From positions 4,092,001 through 4,156,000 of the forward strand of contig CM050655.1 in the NCBI GenBank assembly GCA_027574665.1: a stretch of DNA of 64,000 bases, read 5' to 3'. This document shows positions 23,210-36,434 of this stretch, one piece after another. Source of the DNA: Rhynochetos jubatus. Taxonomy: Eukaryota; Chordata; Aves; Eurypygiformes; Rhynochetidae. How positions within the stretch are numbered: the stretch's first letter is position 1; each line of letters opens with the position of its first letter. A program made the translations under genes and the position numbers. A model generated the notes under the pieces. That model searched no databases, was not told the DNA's origin, and saw only the letters and a program-made list of their open reading frames with translations.

Positions 23210-25604
23210 TTGGTTTGTTTCAATTGCCTTTCTGCTTAAAAAGTAATTTATTTAGCCAAATGCTTAGTAGGGTCCTTTCAGGTAATTCATTTGTGTGCCT
23301 CAAGTCAAGACACTGCTAGAGCAGGAGAGCTGCATAATCTCCATGCAGCCAGGATTTCCCTGTCGTCACAGCAGCAATCTAGCCTTCATCCTGTAAACAC
23401 AGGGGATAGGTAGTTTCATATTAATGAAAGACAAAATACAATTAAAATAAAACAGGCATGGGAGTTCAGTGCTACAGTTAGCATTTGGGGGATAAACACA
23501 GTTTAACATCAGTCAGAGATTAAAGTCTTCTCAGATGAAACAAACACCACTGACTCATATCTCAATAATTTAATATTGCACATCCCTCTCTCTTAACATC
23601 CTAAATAAAGCTGTTTCGACATTATGCAGTGGAAAGCTCAGGGAAAAAACACGATGTAATTTCATCTTCCAGAAATTAATAAACTCTTCCTCAACATACC
23701 TGTTTACCAATGTTAAAACAAGTTCAACCACTAATATGCAGGAATTTGAACCTCAGATCAATCCTTTCAGTTATATTCATTAACTCTGACTCTTGATCCT
23801 GTCTTCTTGCTAGCTTAGCAAGAATGTCGACCTCCAGACTTAAAGTTCTAATAAATCTGATTTTGACAATGCATGTCATCGCTCCAGCTTTCATTTTTGT
23901 TCACTTTTACTCTTATAATTGCCAGGTTTATCACATTTCTGGAACTCTGCCTGTTGCACCAGGACTCATACAAGTAGGGCTCTGAGGTTTGGTCTGCCAC
24001 CTCCTACCACCTTTACCCCACACATTCTTTTCGACTTTCTCTTATCTCAGATTACTTTCTCACCTCCCCAGCTAGCATCCACCCTTGTGGGTTCCTAAAC
24101 TGCATATGATTTTCAACAACAGGTAATTCAAGTCTCCTGGGGAAGTGAAGTTAAACTGATTTTTTGCCCCACACAAGAAGCCAGTAGCCAAGAGAGTAGT
24201 CAGGGTTGCAACCTTGGCTGAAAAATGCTCCTCCACACCATTAGAACAATCTGGTTGCTGGAAAACCCTGGTTATGCAGAAGAATTTGCAGTTTTAAGAT
24301 GTTATGGCCAGCAACAAGAAATTGCTGTCAACAGTTCTTGCAGTTTCATCTGTCTTAAGGCTGAGCTTAAGAAATCATCAGCATTTGTTGCTTGGCATGT
24401 GACCCAGGATGCCACTCATGTTTTCCCTCTTCCAGAAGCTGAAAACAATGATCCCACTCTGATTAGACAAGAAGGGAAAGGGAAAGGATTTTCTGACACG
24501 CTGAAAGTGTTTAAAGCTATAAGGAAGAGGTTTCCAAACGCACCACCCAAATCAGCTCAGCACCACCCCCAGTACAGCCTGGACCCCTCTCTACAAGGAA
24601 CAAAGGAAGTGCCAGGGGACCTGCCTGAACTGGGCAAGGGGCTGGGAAGAGGGTGGAAGTAAGCCTTCTCTTGCCATCACTCGTGTTTCCAGTGTGATAA
24701 TAGCAAAATTGCAAGCTCAAAACTCACATTGTCATAGTTGTATCACTGATCCAGTGATCTGAGTTCCAGCAATCTCAGTCACTTGACCATTATCAGGAGG
24801 CCACTAAAGTGGAAGAGGAGCTCATGGCTTAAATGGAGGGAAAACATCAGATACAGCAAAGGTCAAGCTTGCTGAGATGAAGTGTATTTGCTTCTTCAGC
24901 AGACTGAGTGAAACTTCTAGGAGTAGATCAAGTGCTTCCTGAAAAAAGTGTGTTTGAACAAGTCATGCTTGGTGTTTAATTTGAGGATGCAGGTGTAGTA
25001 GGAAAGAACAACCCTGAGAGTGCAGCTGAAGGTGCTGTGCTGCTACAGCCAAGGCTGTAGAAGGCTCTAGAAAGTAATTAGAATAAACTCAGGGGCAAAA
25101 TCTGCCTTGATGGCCAAGTGCTGGAGAGGAGACTGCTTAGACAGAGATGGGAGAGCAAGGACTAAGCAAGCAGAGGCAGGACCCCCATGACTGGCCACAC
25201 CCTGCAATGGAGGAGCTTGCACATGCTAAAGCAGCTTGCAAAGATTGAGACATGTTGCTTGTAAATATGTAAAACGGGAGAGAAGCACCAAGAAATAAGT
25301 GCAATAGGCTATAAAGAAAAGGACCAAAACAGCTGGTTTTGCAGGTACAATCCACTCCTGGAATCCCCTGAAATCTTAGGGGGACCCAGAGGTAACCTGC
25401 AACCTGGGGCAGATGGGCTGCCAGGAGAGGAGGGGTCACACCAGTATAAGGAACGCTTGGGTTGCATTCAAGAAACTGTGAAAATCATGCCTTGAAAATC
25501 CCTAAGGACTGAATTCTGCTTATATTCCAGATTCTCCATGTGCAAACACCAAGACAAAGAGACTTGAAAGTGAATAACAAAGGCACATTCTATAAAATTT
25601 TACC

Positions 25605-25622
25605 AAAAAAAAAAAAAAAAAA
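25605..25622 (+). repeat. Poly-A run, 18 bases
   Basis: Eighteen consecutive A residues. No retroposed gene or SINE body is recognised immediately upstream, so it is recorded as a simple homopolymer. Confidence 0.9.
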
Positions 25623-28004
25623 GAGTGGAACTAAGTACCTGAAAAATGTAAGGTTTTTTTAAAAACAACAACAAAACCCAAAGCCAAAACACCTGCAAAT
25701 ATCTGCAAGGTAATAGAATAAACAAGAAGCAGCGTAGACTCAAAGAATTTATCCTGCCAGATAACATCTTATTTAATAGAGTTCTAAAACTAAAGGCTGG
25801 GGGGAAAGAAGTAACTATCTCATTTAGCTACACTGAGTAGTTTCAAGAAGTCATGCTTGAAAATTAATTCAAGTTGATGGGAGTGAAACACAGGCATTAT
25901 AGTCTAAAAGCTACATGGAAAACTACAAATGGAATGTTAGAATACATGGAAAGTGCAGGAAAAGGGAAATGTTAAAGCTAGGTTTTTGTACAATCCTAAT
26001 TGATCACCCAGAGGAGAAGCAAAGTAATGGAACTTGATGCAAAATTAGTAGGCACTGCAAGGTTAGTCAAAGAAGGGAGCAAGAGACCTAGCGATGGAAA
26101 CGTTGCCTGAAATAAAATAAAGCCATCACTGGAAAGACGCAGAAATGCTGTTTCTCTGAAATCAACATGAATTTTGCCAGAATCGAGATTATGTCAGTAG
26201 GCGTAGACAATAATTCCTTGTGACTTTGCAGCATGGCTTACTTTAGCAAGGAAAACAAGCTGATCAAATTCAGGCTGCGTCTGCACAGGCATTGACGAAC
26301 ACTGAAAAGAGATAATAGACTGTCACGCTGCCCCGGTACAGCCAAACCAAGAACTATCTTGTAATTCTCAGCACTATTTCCAGGATGACAACAGCAGCAT
26401 ACAAAGAGTTGCGACGTAAGCAAAGCAGCAGAGCGTGCTGTGGGAAACGTTTCAGAGAGCTCTCTTCAGTTTGACACTGCTCTGCAAGGCAACGATCCCG
26501 CCACAGAGACCGCAGCATCCACTGACGCTTGAAAGATTTTGTTGCTTCTTGGTGCACTAATATCATTTTAGGGGCCATCAAATGAAGACAACACAGGAAA
26601 CATTTGGGACTCCAGGGAAAGCTTCGTGATTATATCATCTATCAGGCACCAGGAAAGCCTCGTGAGAAGAAGCTGTTGAAGTCCCAACACTTACATTTTC
26701 TGTCCCGACCGTTTCAAATGCTGCAAGAAAGGACAATATATTCTCATTTTTCTTAGAGGCTTGTTGGCCTAAGTACACTCCAGTGTCCTTCTACATCTTT
26801 AATTTGCACAATTCTTCAAGAAGAGGCGGAGTGAGACACAGGGAGAAGACAGCTGGGAGACACCACAGGAAGGAAGGGCATCGGGAACAATAGGAAAGAA
26901 CCAGCTAAATTCAAGGGGAAAAAATGAAAGAAAATTGAAAGACTTGTTTAAAGTCAGATCTCTGTCTATCCTACACCACCGCGCTGCCATTCACAGTACA
27001 CAGGAATTATGTGTTGCTCGGTGCTTAAAATTTACAGACCTTTTCTGCATGAACAACTGTGTGTTTGAAGCATTTTTGAGGGTTGCCTTGAGAATTTATG
27101 ATGCACTCAGCAGTTTGTCTGAATCCGCGAGATGAAAGCTAGGGGACAGAAAGGGCACTTTAAACTCAATGTCACAAGGCAGATCTGTTTTTCTGGGGGA
27201 TAAATAGAGTTTCTAATTTATAGTACCATGTTCAGACTTGCAGATAAGACTTTACAGAAACAAACAGGGAAAGTCTGGTCTGCCACATTTTTCACAACTG
27301 CAGTGATGCCGGGAGCGATTCCTTTTCTCCCTGTTTTGAGCACCTAGGAATAAAGGAGCTTGCATAGAAACGTGCAGGCATATTTCACAGGAATTTATAA
27401 AACCTAACTAATTTTAATAGGAAGATCTGATGCCTAAAAGTAGAAAGAGAATTTAGTGTTCTTTCCCATTACTTGTTTCATTGCTATAGTCCCCTTAAGG
27501 TCTGTACAACTGGAAACCCACTCAGCTCATACAGAAAAACCTGCAGGACACTATCCATCTCCAGATTTTTGCACTGGAGAATGCACTGATGAGCCAAATG
27601 AATGAATGTAACTTACCATCCATACATGCCTCCCCCAAGGCAAAGTTTTGAGCTCCTATCAAACTTAAAATAAACTTCTTGGCCAAGACACCTCTCCAGA
27701 TGAATTTCCCAGTCTAATAAATATCTTCAAGTTACGAAGCTGAATGGAAGCAGCACAATCTTTCCATCTGACATGCTGCACATTGCATTTCCCAGAGTTA
27801 AACCCTGTTCACATTAGAGTCATACCTTGCAGCAAAACAAAGCAATTAGTTTCTAAAATAACCAGTGTCAGAAAACCCTTCACAGCGAAGAACAAGTTGT
27901 CCCAAATATTAATTATTCACCCAGTAGGACAAAAGCCAAGTCTTATCTGCTGAACTGTCAAATATCTGTTCCCTTAGAAACAGTTACAGACTATCATAAA
28001 GTCA

Positions 28005-28225
28005 CCCTTCAAATTCTTCTTTATTAAACCAAGATTGAGCTGCTTGAGCTTTTTGAGGCAATCCTTGCCAGTTGTCCAGGCAACCCTCCTGACTGCTCAG
28101 AACCCTCTCCAGTTTCCAGCTTTCCCCTGAATCACCAGTGCACCGGGCAGGCTCGCAAGCGCTGCACTGGGTGACCCACAGGGCATCAAAGCCTTCCCAC
28201 GCCCACCCCATGTGCTGTACACACA
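28005..28225 (-). repeat. Possible ancient CR1/L3-type LINE fragment
   Basis: On the + strand the phrase order (AAACCAAGATTGAGCTGC, a GCTTTTTGAGGCAATCC stretch, then AGAACCCTCTCCAGTTTCC and CACTGGGTGACCCA) follows the layout of the antisense 3' ORF2 region of old CR1 or L3 LINEs. There, a Cys/Leu-rich tail is followed by a GACTCTCTTCAGT-like block and a TGGGGACCCAGA-like block. It is highly diverged and no reading frame survives. It could also be unrelated unique DNA. Confidence 0.35.
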
Positions 28226-31200
28226 GCAATGCATCACGTCAGCTCATCTTTCCCTCATCTCACATTTAGTCCTATTACAAGGCACATTATACCCAATCTA
28301 CCATACAAGCCAGATTACACTGAACCAACGATCTCATCTCATTACTTATCACTCCAGCTTCCCCTAGATTAGAAGTTTACAGATAGTGATTATTTGTGCC
28401 ATCTGAACATTCCTATTGCTAGTGAGCCTACCAGGATTTCTCTTGCACCTCAAATCACTGCTTGAGCAACAAAACAGCATGGAGACAAGGCACAAATTGT
28501 GTGAAACCCTGCCAGGAAAGCCACTCCAAACCTGCAGGTAGATGATAACTGTATTTAATCACGACCCCTGCAGGTCCACCCGTTAGCTGGCTTTTCATAC
28601 TTTTGATACTGGATGGTTAGTTTCTTCATCAAAATATCATGACAGCTGAGCTTGAATCCCACAGACAAGTGTACACTATCAACATTATTAGTTTTATCAT
28701 CTGTGATGTCAGTTTTACAAGACGTATTTTCTACACCTTTGTTTTGTATGAGATCAATTTCTGATCTTGTATTCATCATTCAAAACCTGTATCAGTATTT
28801 CACAGCCATCACTCAGATCAGGGTAAATCACACCAACAGGAACTTAAATCACCTTCTCTCTGTTCAGCTATACTCACCACGTTAACATTCAGCCTTTTGT
28901 ATTTCCCTCACGTTTCAACGTACACTAAACAACTTTAAAGTCAAACCAAGCCAAAAGTGCCTTCACCCACTCTCACGTAGTGCAAGGCTTACAAATGACT
29001 ATGCGTTACTTAGTGTCCTTCTGGTGTCTGCCTACACAAGGAATGACAGAGGCAAGCTACTTGTATCCTGTTTTCTTTCTTCACCAGTTTCTGCTCCTGG
29101 TGTCTAATAAACACCTCTTATTCTCCCTTTCCCCTTGCTGTTTTGGATACTTGGGAATTTTATTGTCACGGTGTGCTTTATATTAGATGCAGAGGTAGCA
29201 ATGCATTCATTTTACGGGCAGATCCTTTTCCTCTTGACTGTGGGCTTCAGGGTATACAGTGAGACATCCTCTTCCTACCTGATTGGCTAATAATCTTTGC
29301 AGCTTTTAGAATGGGCCTTTTAAAGCACTAAAAATGTAATTGGTTGGATTTTATTCTATGCACATCACACATACAATCAAGTTATGATCATTGTATCTAA
29401 CCTAGCTGCTATTTTCAATTCCGTGTTTCATTTTTAACCTGCCAGAGCAAGGTCTAATGTAGGTTTTGCCCTTGGAAGGTATAGGAGAAAATTTTGCTGC
29501 TCAAAACATACTCTAAGGGGTTTTTTTAAGAAGGTTCCTGCCTTTACACAAAGAAAACATTCACCAGGGGCTTTGGCAGAGCCGGGCACCGCAGTCCCTG
29601 CCCTCCCGCTGAGGGATCAGTCCCCTAAAGCGGTTCAGCCTCCTCCTCAAGGAACAGTCTTCTGGCTTCTTCTGGGCTCCTGCTGCCAGAGGCAAGAAAA
29701 AGGCTGTCTCGAACCCACTACTGAAAGGGTGCTGGCAGCTCTGTAGTTATTCAAGCCAATAATTTGTTTCTGATCATAGCCTCAGAAGTGGCGATGCCTC
29801 TTCCTGACAGTGGCACTCACTTTCCTATCTCACACAAACTTTGCAAAACAGGTCAGGCCCAAGGGTTTCAGTATTCTAGCCATGCAAATGTTGCCATCAG
29901 GTTTCAGCACACAGTGCAGTCACAGCTATGTTCAGAAATGAGCTATTCTGGCCCTCCTGCCTGTTTTTCCAGGTTCCTAGCACTGACACAGAGATAATTA
30001 CAAGTTTTCTTCTCTCCATACCCTTTTGTGTCTCAACCAATTTTGTTCATAACATCTTAATTTTGCACAAAATGAACCCTCATTTGTTCCCTGTTTCACC
30101 CTTTCTTTCTGTGCTAGCCCAACACTCTCCTGTCTGTTCCTTTCCTCAGCTGCAAAAAATTTGCTTTCTCACATGAGCCAGAGGCCAAATTCATGATCCT
30201 GTTCCCTGGGGTAACTGGTGACCACAACATAAGATTCCCTCTGAAGACTAACATGCTCCTTGCCATAAGGAATTTCCAGATGTTTCTTACCTAAATTGCT
30301 GACATATCTCAGACATTTAGAGATCTTCCACAATATCCAGAGCAGCTCCTCAGTAGCTGTCCTCAAAAACAAAAGGGAAATCACGAGCTTCATGAATGTA
30401 TGTAGCTTCTGAGCTGCGTAAGGGGCTTTTTACATATTTATACCCACAAGAGCCCAAACACAACTACACTGGGATTAGACTCAACATTTTGGTTTTAGTC
30501 AAGGTTAACCAAGGGGAAATGAAGCATTCACCCAGAGCCATCTTCCCTTAGACAGACACCTTCCAGACTCCATGAGTAGCCCCTGTACTAGGCACCCTGA
30601 TTCATCATCTACTGGAGACCAGATGATTTCCTTTTGAAGTTATGACTGATCTTTCATCAAAGGAAGATCTGTGTGAAATGTCAATCCAAGTTTCAAAACA
30701 GAACTGACCTTTTCCAAATATAGAAAATGTTTAGATCTTAGAAAACTGAAAACTGTTCTGTATGTAATTCGGCACAAAGGAATCCAAAATAGTGGAGGAG
30801 TCCTGTATGAGGCTGCATCCTCATTTGCATTTGCTTTCAGATCTTCACCATTAAGCCACGATGTAGGTGGGGAAAGGTCACTGAAGTGTTTCTGCAAAGC
30901 ACACTTTTATGAAGATTAGTCTTATTCTTGACCTACATTGCCTAGAAAAGCAAAAATTGAACTCTGATAATGAATGTTGAATTAGAAGACAAAACCAGTA
31001 AGGTTGGGCAGCGTTTTGCCATGGGATCTGCCCTCAGTCAAGACATGAGGCAGCCTGGGGAACTGCACTGAGAGCAAAGCCATGAACCTCTTTAGTGTAT
31101 TTGGGGGTTCCAGTTTCACATCTCACCAGATGGTGGGGGAACGGGACAAGAAAAATGGAGAATTTGATCTAAACAAGCGATGGACAAATGTCTCAAGTGC

Positions 31201-33139
31201 CCTGGTGTAACCTGGCAGCTTTCACCAACCCCAGAGAGAGAATAGGCACCAGCCACCTCTCTTCCCTCAGTTCAGACAAGAGATATAAATCCCCCATGCT
31301 ACTAGCAGCTTTCCAGCTCTGTTCAAAGAGATTTATTGTCCAATAGGGCCCTGTGCAAACTGAAAAACTGAAAGCGCTGACTTCTTCCTTTAAGTTTGAT
31401 TTAACTCACTTCCAGGAGACCTGTCCAAGGCATTTACATCTTAACGCAGAAGTAAAGGGTTGCCCCATTATCCCCAGGACAGGGGAAAAAAATGCAGCTA
31501 ATATCCTGGCTAAGTATATACTGTAAACTCTGACAACACACCTTTGGTGTCTAAACCTGCCTGCGTTCACATTCTGCATTTATATATAAACTAAAAATTT
31601 ACTGGTGTATTCAGGTGACCTTGCTTCTCTTCAACATACAGATCTGGGAGACCAAAAAGTTTACGAAGCCTAGAAAGAAAATTAAACCGTAAGGAGTAAC
31701 AACATGGAAATAGAACAGCAACATTATCTCAGAACGGACCATGTACAGGCTGAAAATAAGTTAAAGGGCTCTGGTGAAAGTGACAGTCTATAGCTGAGAA
31801 AGGAAAACAGAGATGGGTAGAAAGAAACAGGATTTACAGCATATGAAGAACTGCACTTTTATTTCTTTACTGCAATATACCAGGGGACTGAAGGAGGAAG
31901 ATGAACCACATATGAAGAGACACAGGCACATTTCTGATGTCACTGAGACTACAATAAAAGACAAATAGTTTCAGCAAAGATGACAGAGTTAACAAACACC
32001 AAAATGTCAAAATTAGTAACACGCACAGGGCTTGGCTTGGCTGAGATTTTGGGTTTGTTTTTTTTTTTTAAGAAAAAAGCTGTCTTTAGAGATTGGGAGC
32101 AGATGCCATCACATAAAATGCATAGGAACAAGCAGATGAAAGAATTAACCCGACTGCTGAAGTTTAGTTCCTCTCCTTCCATGCTCCGATATGCTCTGAG
32201 CCACCAGAGACTGGCAGACTCCCCCATCCTGGGGAATTAAAGGCAGATTTGATGAAAAGCCTGAGCATTGTTAGTAGCTGCCACTGAGGCTGACAGATTA
32301 CTTCTTGGGTTGCTGAACTTAAAACGGGAGCAGCTGGAGGTGCTGGGCTTGCTGAGCCGCCTCTCACAAGCTGCTGGGTTATATGCGGAGCAGGAGGACA
32401 AAGCCAGTCCTGCTCACTGAGTATCCCACTATGCTAATTAGAAAGCACAATAAAAATTAAATTGCTTGTACATTACACCACAATGTGAGTCTGGGGAAGA
32501 AGAGGTCCTTTGTTTAAGAAAAGGAGGAGGGAAGAGGGTAAATTAAGTTTTTTCTTTACCTTATTTGTGTTAAAACATTCTACCCATATGAATTAATAAT
32601 GCGTATGTGAATCAGGCTTCATGATTTCTTATTGCATTAAGCTGCCAGTGTGTTGCTAGTAATAGATTCAGAGTATTCATTTATTTTGTGCTGAACTTCA
32701 TTATTGGCATTGTAAGGGAATAGCCATCTTTATCAGGAAGAAAGCTAGCATATTGTTCAGCAGAACGGTAAAATTTATTTTTGTCTCTTTGCATGAGCCA
32801 TATTGGAACAGACTAAATTTGTTTCCTCGGAGTATATCAAAATCCCATATGGATTTCAGTTCCTATTTACAGCAGTACAGATTTAAGGCCCAGCCCTCAC
32901 AAAGCTTTCCTCTACATGGATTGACCCTCAGTTGCAACATGAAGACACTATAACACCCAAACATTTTTGACAGCACAAAATACTTTTTTTGGAGGACAAA
33001 AATAGCTTTAAAAAAAAATAACAGTAATATTTCAGGTGACTGTTAATACCCCTACAACTTTTGTTATCTAGGACATTTTGCAAACTTTTTAAGGCTCGAA
33101 GCCATCTAATGTTTTTGACAAGGGTATTAAATACTTTTC
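28226..33139. other. Unique noncoding DNA, no gene recognised
   Basis: Chance frames only, apart from the short exon-like segment at 30291-30361. A T-run near 32055-32069 and A-rich parts are simple sequence. A GC-richer patch at 29575-29660 is not a CpG island. Confidence 0.55.
30291..30361 (-). other. Candidate exon, 71 bp
   Basis: On the minus strand a pyrimidine-rich acceptor (TTTCCCTTTTGTTTTTGAG) and a strong donor (AATTTAG/GTAAGAAAC) bracket a frame open in phase 2 to 1. It encodes ATEELLWILWKISKCLRY and a few more residues. The phase is compatible with the exon-like segment at 36381-36434. No family is recognised, and chance is a serious alternative. It could also be a noncoding-RNA exon. 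Confidence 0.18.
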
Positions 33140-33300
33140 TGCAGTTTCATGGTTTGCTCGCTGCCACTGATGGTGCGTGACTCATCAAGCTGAAGAACAA
33201 TTTAGATCACTGCATTAAGCTGAGCATCCCTTCATAATTTCAATTAATTAGGCATTACTGAGCTGACCCCCACACTTTTGCTGAGCAAAGCTTTCAAAAG
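33140..33300. promoter_or_regulatory. Possible conserved noncoding element
   Basis: This segment is repeat-free and contains a TGACTCATC AP-1-like site followed by a TTTCAATTAATTAGGC homeodomain-type core. Such dense, high-complexity AT-rich segments are typical of conserved enhancers in large introns and gene deserts. The call is by composition only. Confidence 0.2.
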
Positions 33301-36300
33301 TTTACATTACCCTAGGGACGATAGATAGAAACGTCAAACCTTTTTCCAACCTAAACTTAAAGGAAAGTTAATAGGGGAGATAGAAGACTCTTAAGACACT
33401 CCAGATGCCAGGGAAAGCCAAGCAGGCAAAGGCCAGATGCCAGAAACTTCCCAAAACCGTACAAAAGAGCTACTCAGGACAATTCCCTGCTCACAGTGGC
33501 TAAATAAAGGGCAGCTCACATTATCCTTTATATGATATCTGGACAGAGAACAGTTCAAGCAAGGCCCCAAAGTGCCACAGTCCTACAGACGTGCTCAACA
33601 TTATTGCCATGGGTAAAATGTGAAATTAATGGAACAATTTTTAGAAATAAAGTACTCACTTCAAATCAAGGGTCTTTACTGAAGTCAGCCCAAAATTAAG
33701 ATGTAGTAGTACCTGCCCCCAGGTGATGACCGCTGATTTCCTTCTTGATGTAAGTGGATACACTACTCGCATTCCTGAGGCCTGCTTTAGACACTCGTTA
33801 ATTTGCTACCATGACATGCAGCACTCACTTTCCTGCACTTTTTGAAGTGTGCCATTTCATACACTAAGTTTTTTCTTAGAATAAAGGAAAAAAGGTTGTT
33901 AAACGAAATTATTTTTGAAGTCTTCTTTGCATTCTTAAACTGGCTATTGGCTAGACAGTCACACTGGATACCAGCTGCTTTCCCAGCTGGAGGAAGGCAA
34001 CACTCCTGCTCTCTCTCCCACAGCATTTGTCCAGTACACCCCTGTGCACTAGAGCTCTGACACGAACAGGAGATAGCCATCTCAACCTCCCTTGATTGTA
34101 GAACAAGCAGAGCAGAGTTAGAGTGTAAATCAAGTTGTGGAAAACTTTACATTAGTTTCACAGCAATTAAAACTGATAATTGCACTAAACTCCACCTTTC
34201 CCACCTCATTTAACACACTGCTGCCTGTAGTGACCTACCTGCGTATCCCAATTAATACCTGAGGAAGCCCATCACAGACAAACTCCTTCCAAGCAGTTAT
34301 GCTGTTATGACTTTATTGAGCAACACCAGATCATTTTCATTTTTTTAAACTGCTGTTTATCTCTACAGTTTCCTTGGAAACAGAAATTTGGCTAAAGAAG
34401 CAGAGGAACCAGTAGGGCAGCAGAAGAGGATGTAAGAGGCAGGTTCTTGATGACAAAGGAAGAAGATTTTTCTGTTGATGATTGCTGACTTGACTGCAGA
34501 GTTTAAGTTAGCAGGGGGGTCTTTTCAGGGTTCAAGCATTAGAAGAGGCAGAGGATTTTTAGCTGACTGTGTGACAGAAGCTTTGCTTTTAATCACTACC
34601 AGATGACAGGCAACTGCCAAGCCTCATCACAAGCCTAACCTCAGCTAAGGGCTTTAAAAGCCTGAGGAACTGACCAAAAGACACAGTATGTTGCAGACAC
34701 TGTGCTGGAGCCTTCAAAGGGTTGTTGTGGGGACTTACTTTTGGTGCTGGGACAAAACAGGAGATGGGCTCTAATGACATAATGAAGGTGGCTTAAAGAA
34801 GGGTAGAGGTAAGAAAGAGCACTTCATGTTTTCAAACAGAAGTCATAGGTTTGTGGTGAGAAGAAGAGAAGCAGCAGACAGAGGGTGGTGCCCTGGGGTG
34901 CCTGGAACATCAGGCAAGTGATGCAATTTCTAAACTTATATACACAAGACAATGAAAATCAGACAGAGAAAATGAGAATGGACAAAGTATAGAATAAGAC
35001 TGTAAGTAGTGGAAATATTAGTGCTAATAGGGTGTTCATGGGTTGGCAGTGCCATCAGTGGGCAGGCTCTGCTTCATCCTGTAGAGCCATAGGGAGAGGA
35101 AGGGCTGCTGTCCTCATCACAGCTTCTCCACAACCTCCTAGGTGTAACACAAGCCTGCATCGGTACCCCGTGCAGGACAACAGGACAAACAGCACCGCTT
35201 GACTGGCTGCGTGCAGACAGGCACATGCCCAACCCCTGCATAGAAAGTAGGGATGTAAGGGTAGGGATGTAAGCAGGTAGAGGCTACCTAACACACTAGT
35301 CACAGGGTGTGCTGCAAAGCTTCCAAAGACAAAGCAGCAACAGCATAACGAAACCAGAACTGGTCCCATTCAAAAGTGCTTTGAGAAGAGCTGGTGAAAG
35401 ATGTGGTAAAGTGCCAGGCTTGGTATGGACCACCAGCGCTGAGCCAAATGAAGTTAGACTGTGGTGAGCACGCAGCCCAGAAACAGCCAAAGGCATCAGT
35501 GCGATTGCCCAGCCTGGTTATCTCCAGGGAGAAACTAGAGTGTTGAAGCAGAGTCAGGAAGTTTTCTCAGAAGGTCCCTAATGCAAGTCTAAACCTACCA
35601 CTTCAAAACAAAGCTAACAATTTGGCACTTCACAGGAACAGTCAAAATCTATTACCACAAAGGCTTTGTACAGGGCTTGTTAACTGGATACAAGAGAGAG
35701 GCAAAATGTTTGACAGAGGTACAGCTAAACAGCAGAACGCACAGCCATATGCACTGATTACCAGTCTGACACCTGTACTGCCAAGGTATCTTTTAACAAT
35801 GACATTATGTATAGTCAAATTGGGATTAAAACACACAAGAAAAATGTTCTGAATGAAACAGAAGGGCCTTGTCCCTATTACATATCTTTTGTGAGAATTA
35901 AGCCAGTCTTCTGATCATGCAATATAAAAATCATGTTTCTCAAGACTGCACGTGAGGGGGAAAAAAAGAGAAGTCCTAAACTCTTTACAGATATTTGCAG
36001 GCGCCTGCCAAGCCTCCATTAGCAATCTGGCTACACACAAGTTTGCCTATCGTTTTTCTTATCTCGAGGCATCAATTACAGGGCTCCGCTTTCAGCAAAG
36101 CACGCACGTTGTGTTTGCTACAACAAATCATTTTGCATAGCAAGATCTCTGACTGACACTATACAAGTAACATTGTTCCAACATCACTTCAAATGCCAGC
36201 CCGAACCTGTGTTTTACTGTTTGACACCATACACAACACTAGAAAAAATTAATACATCCAAGCAACAGTTAGCTACCGTGCGGCAAAGCAGAAACACAAA

Positions 36301-36380
36301 ATAAATACAAGCATCATTCAAAAATGGCAAGCGCTATTTTTTTCAGAAGACTGATTGCTATTTGATAGTTTTTTTCTTAC
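33301..36380. other. Unique noncoding DNA with a 14-bp tandem pair
   Basis: No gene is recognised. A perfect-but-one tandem duplication of a 14-bp unit (GTAGGGATGTAAGG) sits at 35247-35274. Frames around 35055-35496 on the minus strand are Cys/Leu-rich chance frames. Confidence 0.55.
35247..35274 (+). repeat. 14-bp tandem duplication
   Basis: Two adjacent copies of GTAGGGATGTAAG plus one base (G in the first, C in the second) are visible. This is a small replication-slippage duplication with no evident function. Confidence 0.9.
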
Positions 36381-36434
36381 CTATTAAAAAAGTAGCATAG
36401 GCAGAGTTTCACATACTGTGGGCCAAGGTACTGC
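36381..36434 (-). other. Candidate exon, 54 bp
   Basis: On the minus strand the donor TTTTTTAATAG/GTAAGAAA is strong and the acceptor GCAATTGCAG acceptable. The segment is open in phase 2 to 2 and encodes QYLGPQYVKLCLCYFFN. Its end phase matches 30291-30361. A slightly longer open frame begins upstream (MVSKLECNCR). No family is recognised. Confidence 0.17.

Larger units (their letters stand above)
20901..28004. other. Unique noncoding DNA, homopolymer runs
   Basis: No gene is recognised. The 145-codon + frame at 24225-24662 has no family signature or splice support. Homopolymers include G16 at 23194-23209 and A18 at 25605-25622. Around 26430-26530 the CpG level is slightly higher, on a 75-codon minus-strand frame that I do not recognise. 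Confidence 0.55.

Noticed and set aside
24225..24662. 145-codon open frame on +
   Set aside because: No family signature, and the start lies in ordinary AT-rich sequence; length is within chance expectation for 64 kb.
25561..25622. A18 run as a possible processed-pseudogene tail
   Set aside because: No coding or known RNA sequence is recognisable upstream, and no target-site duplication is evident.
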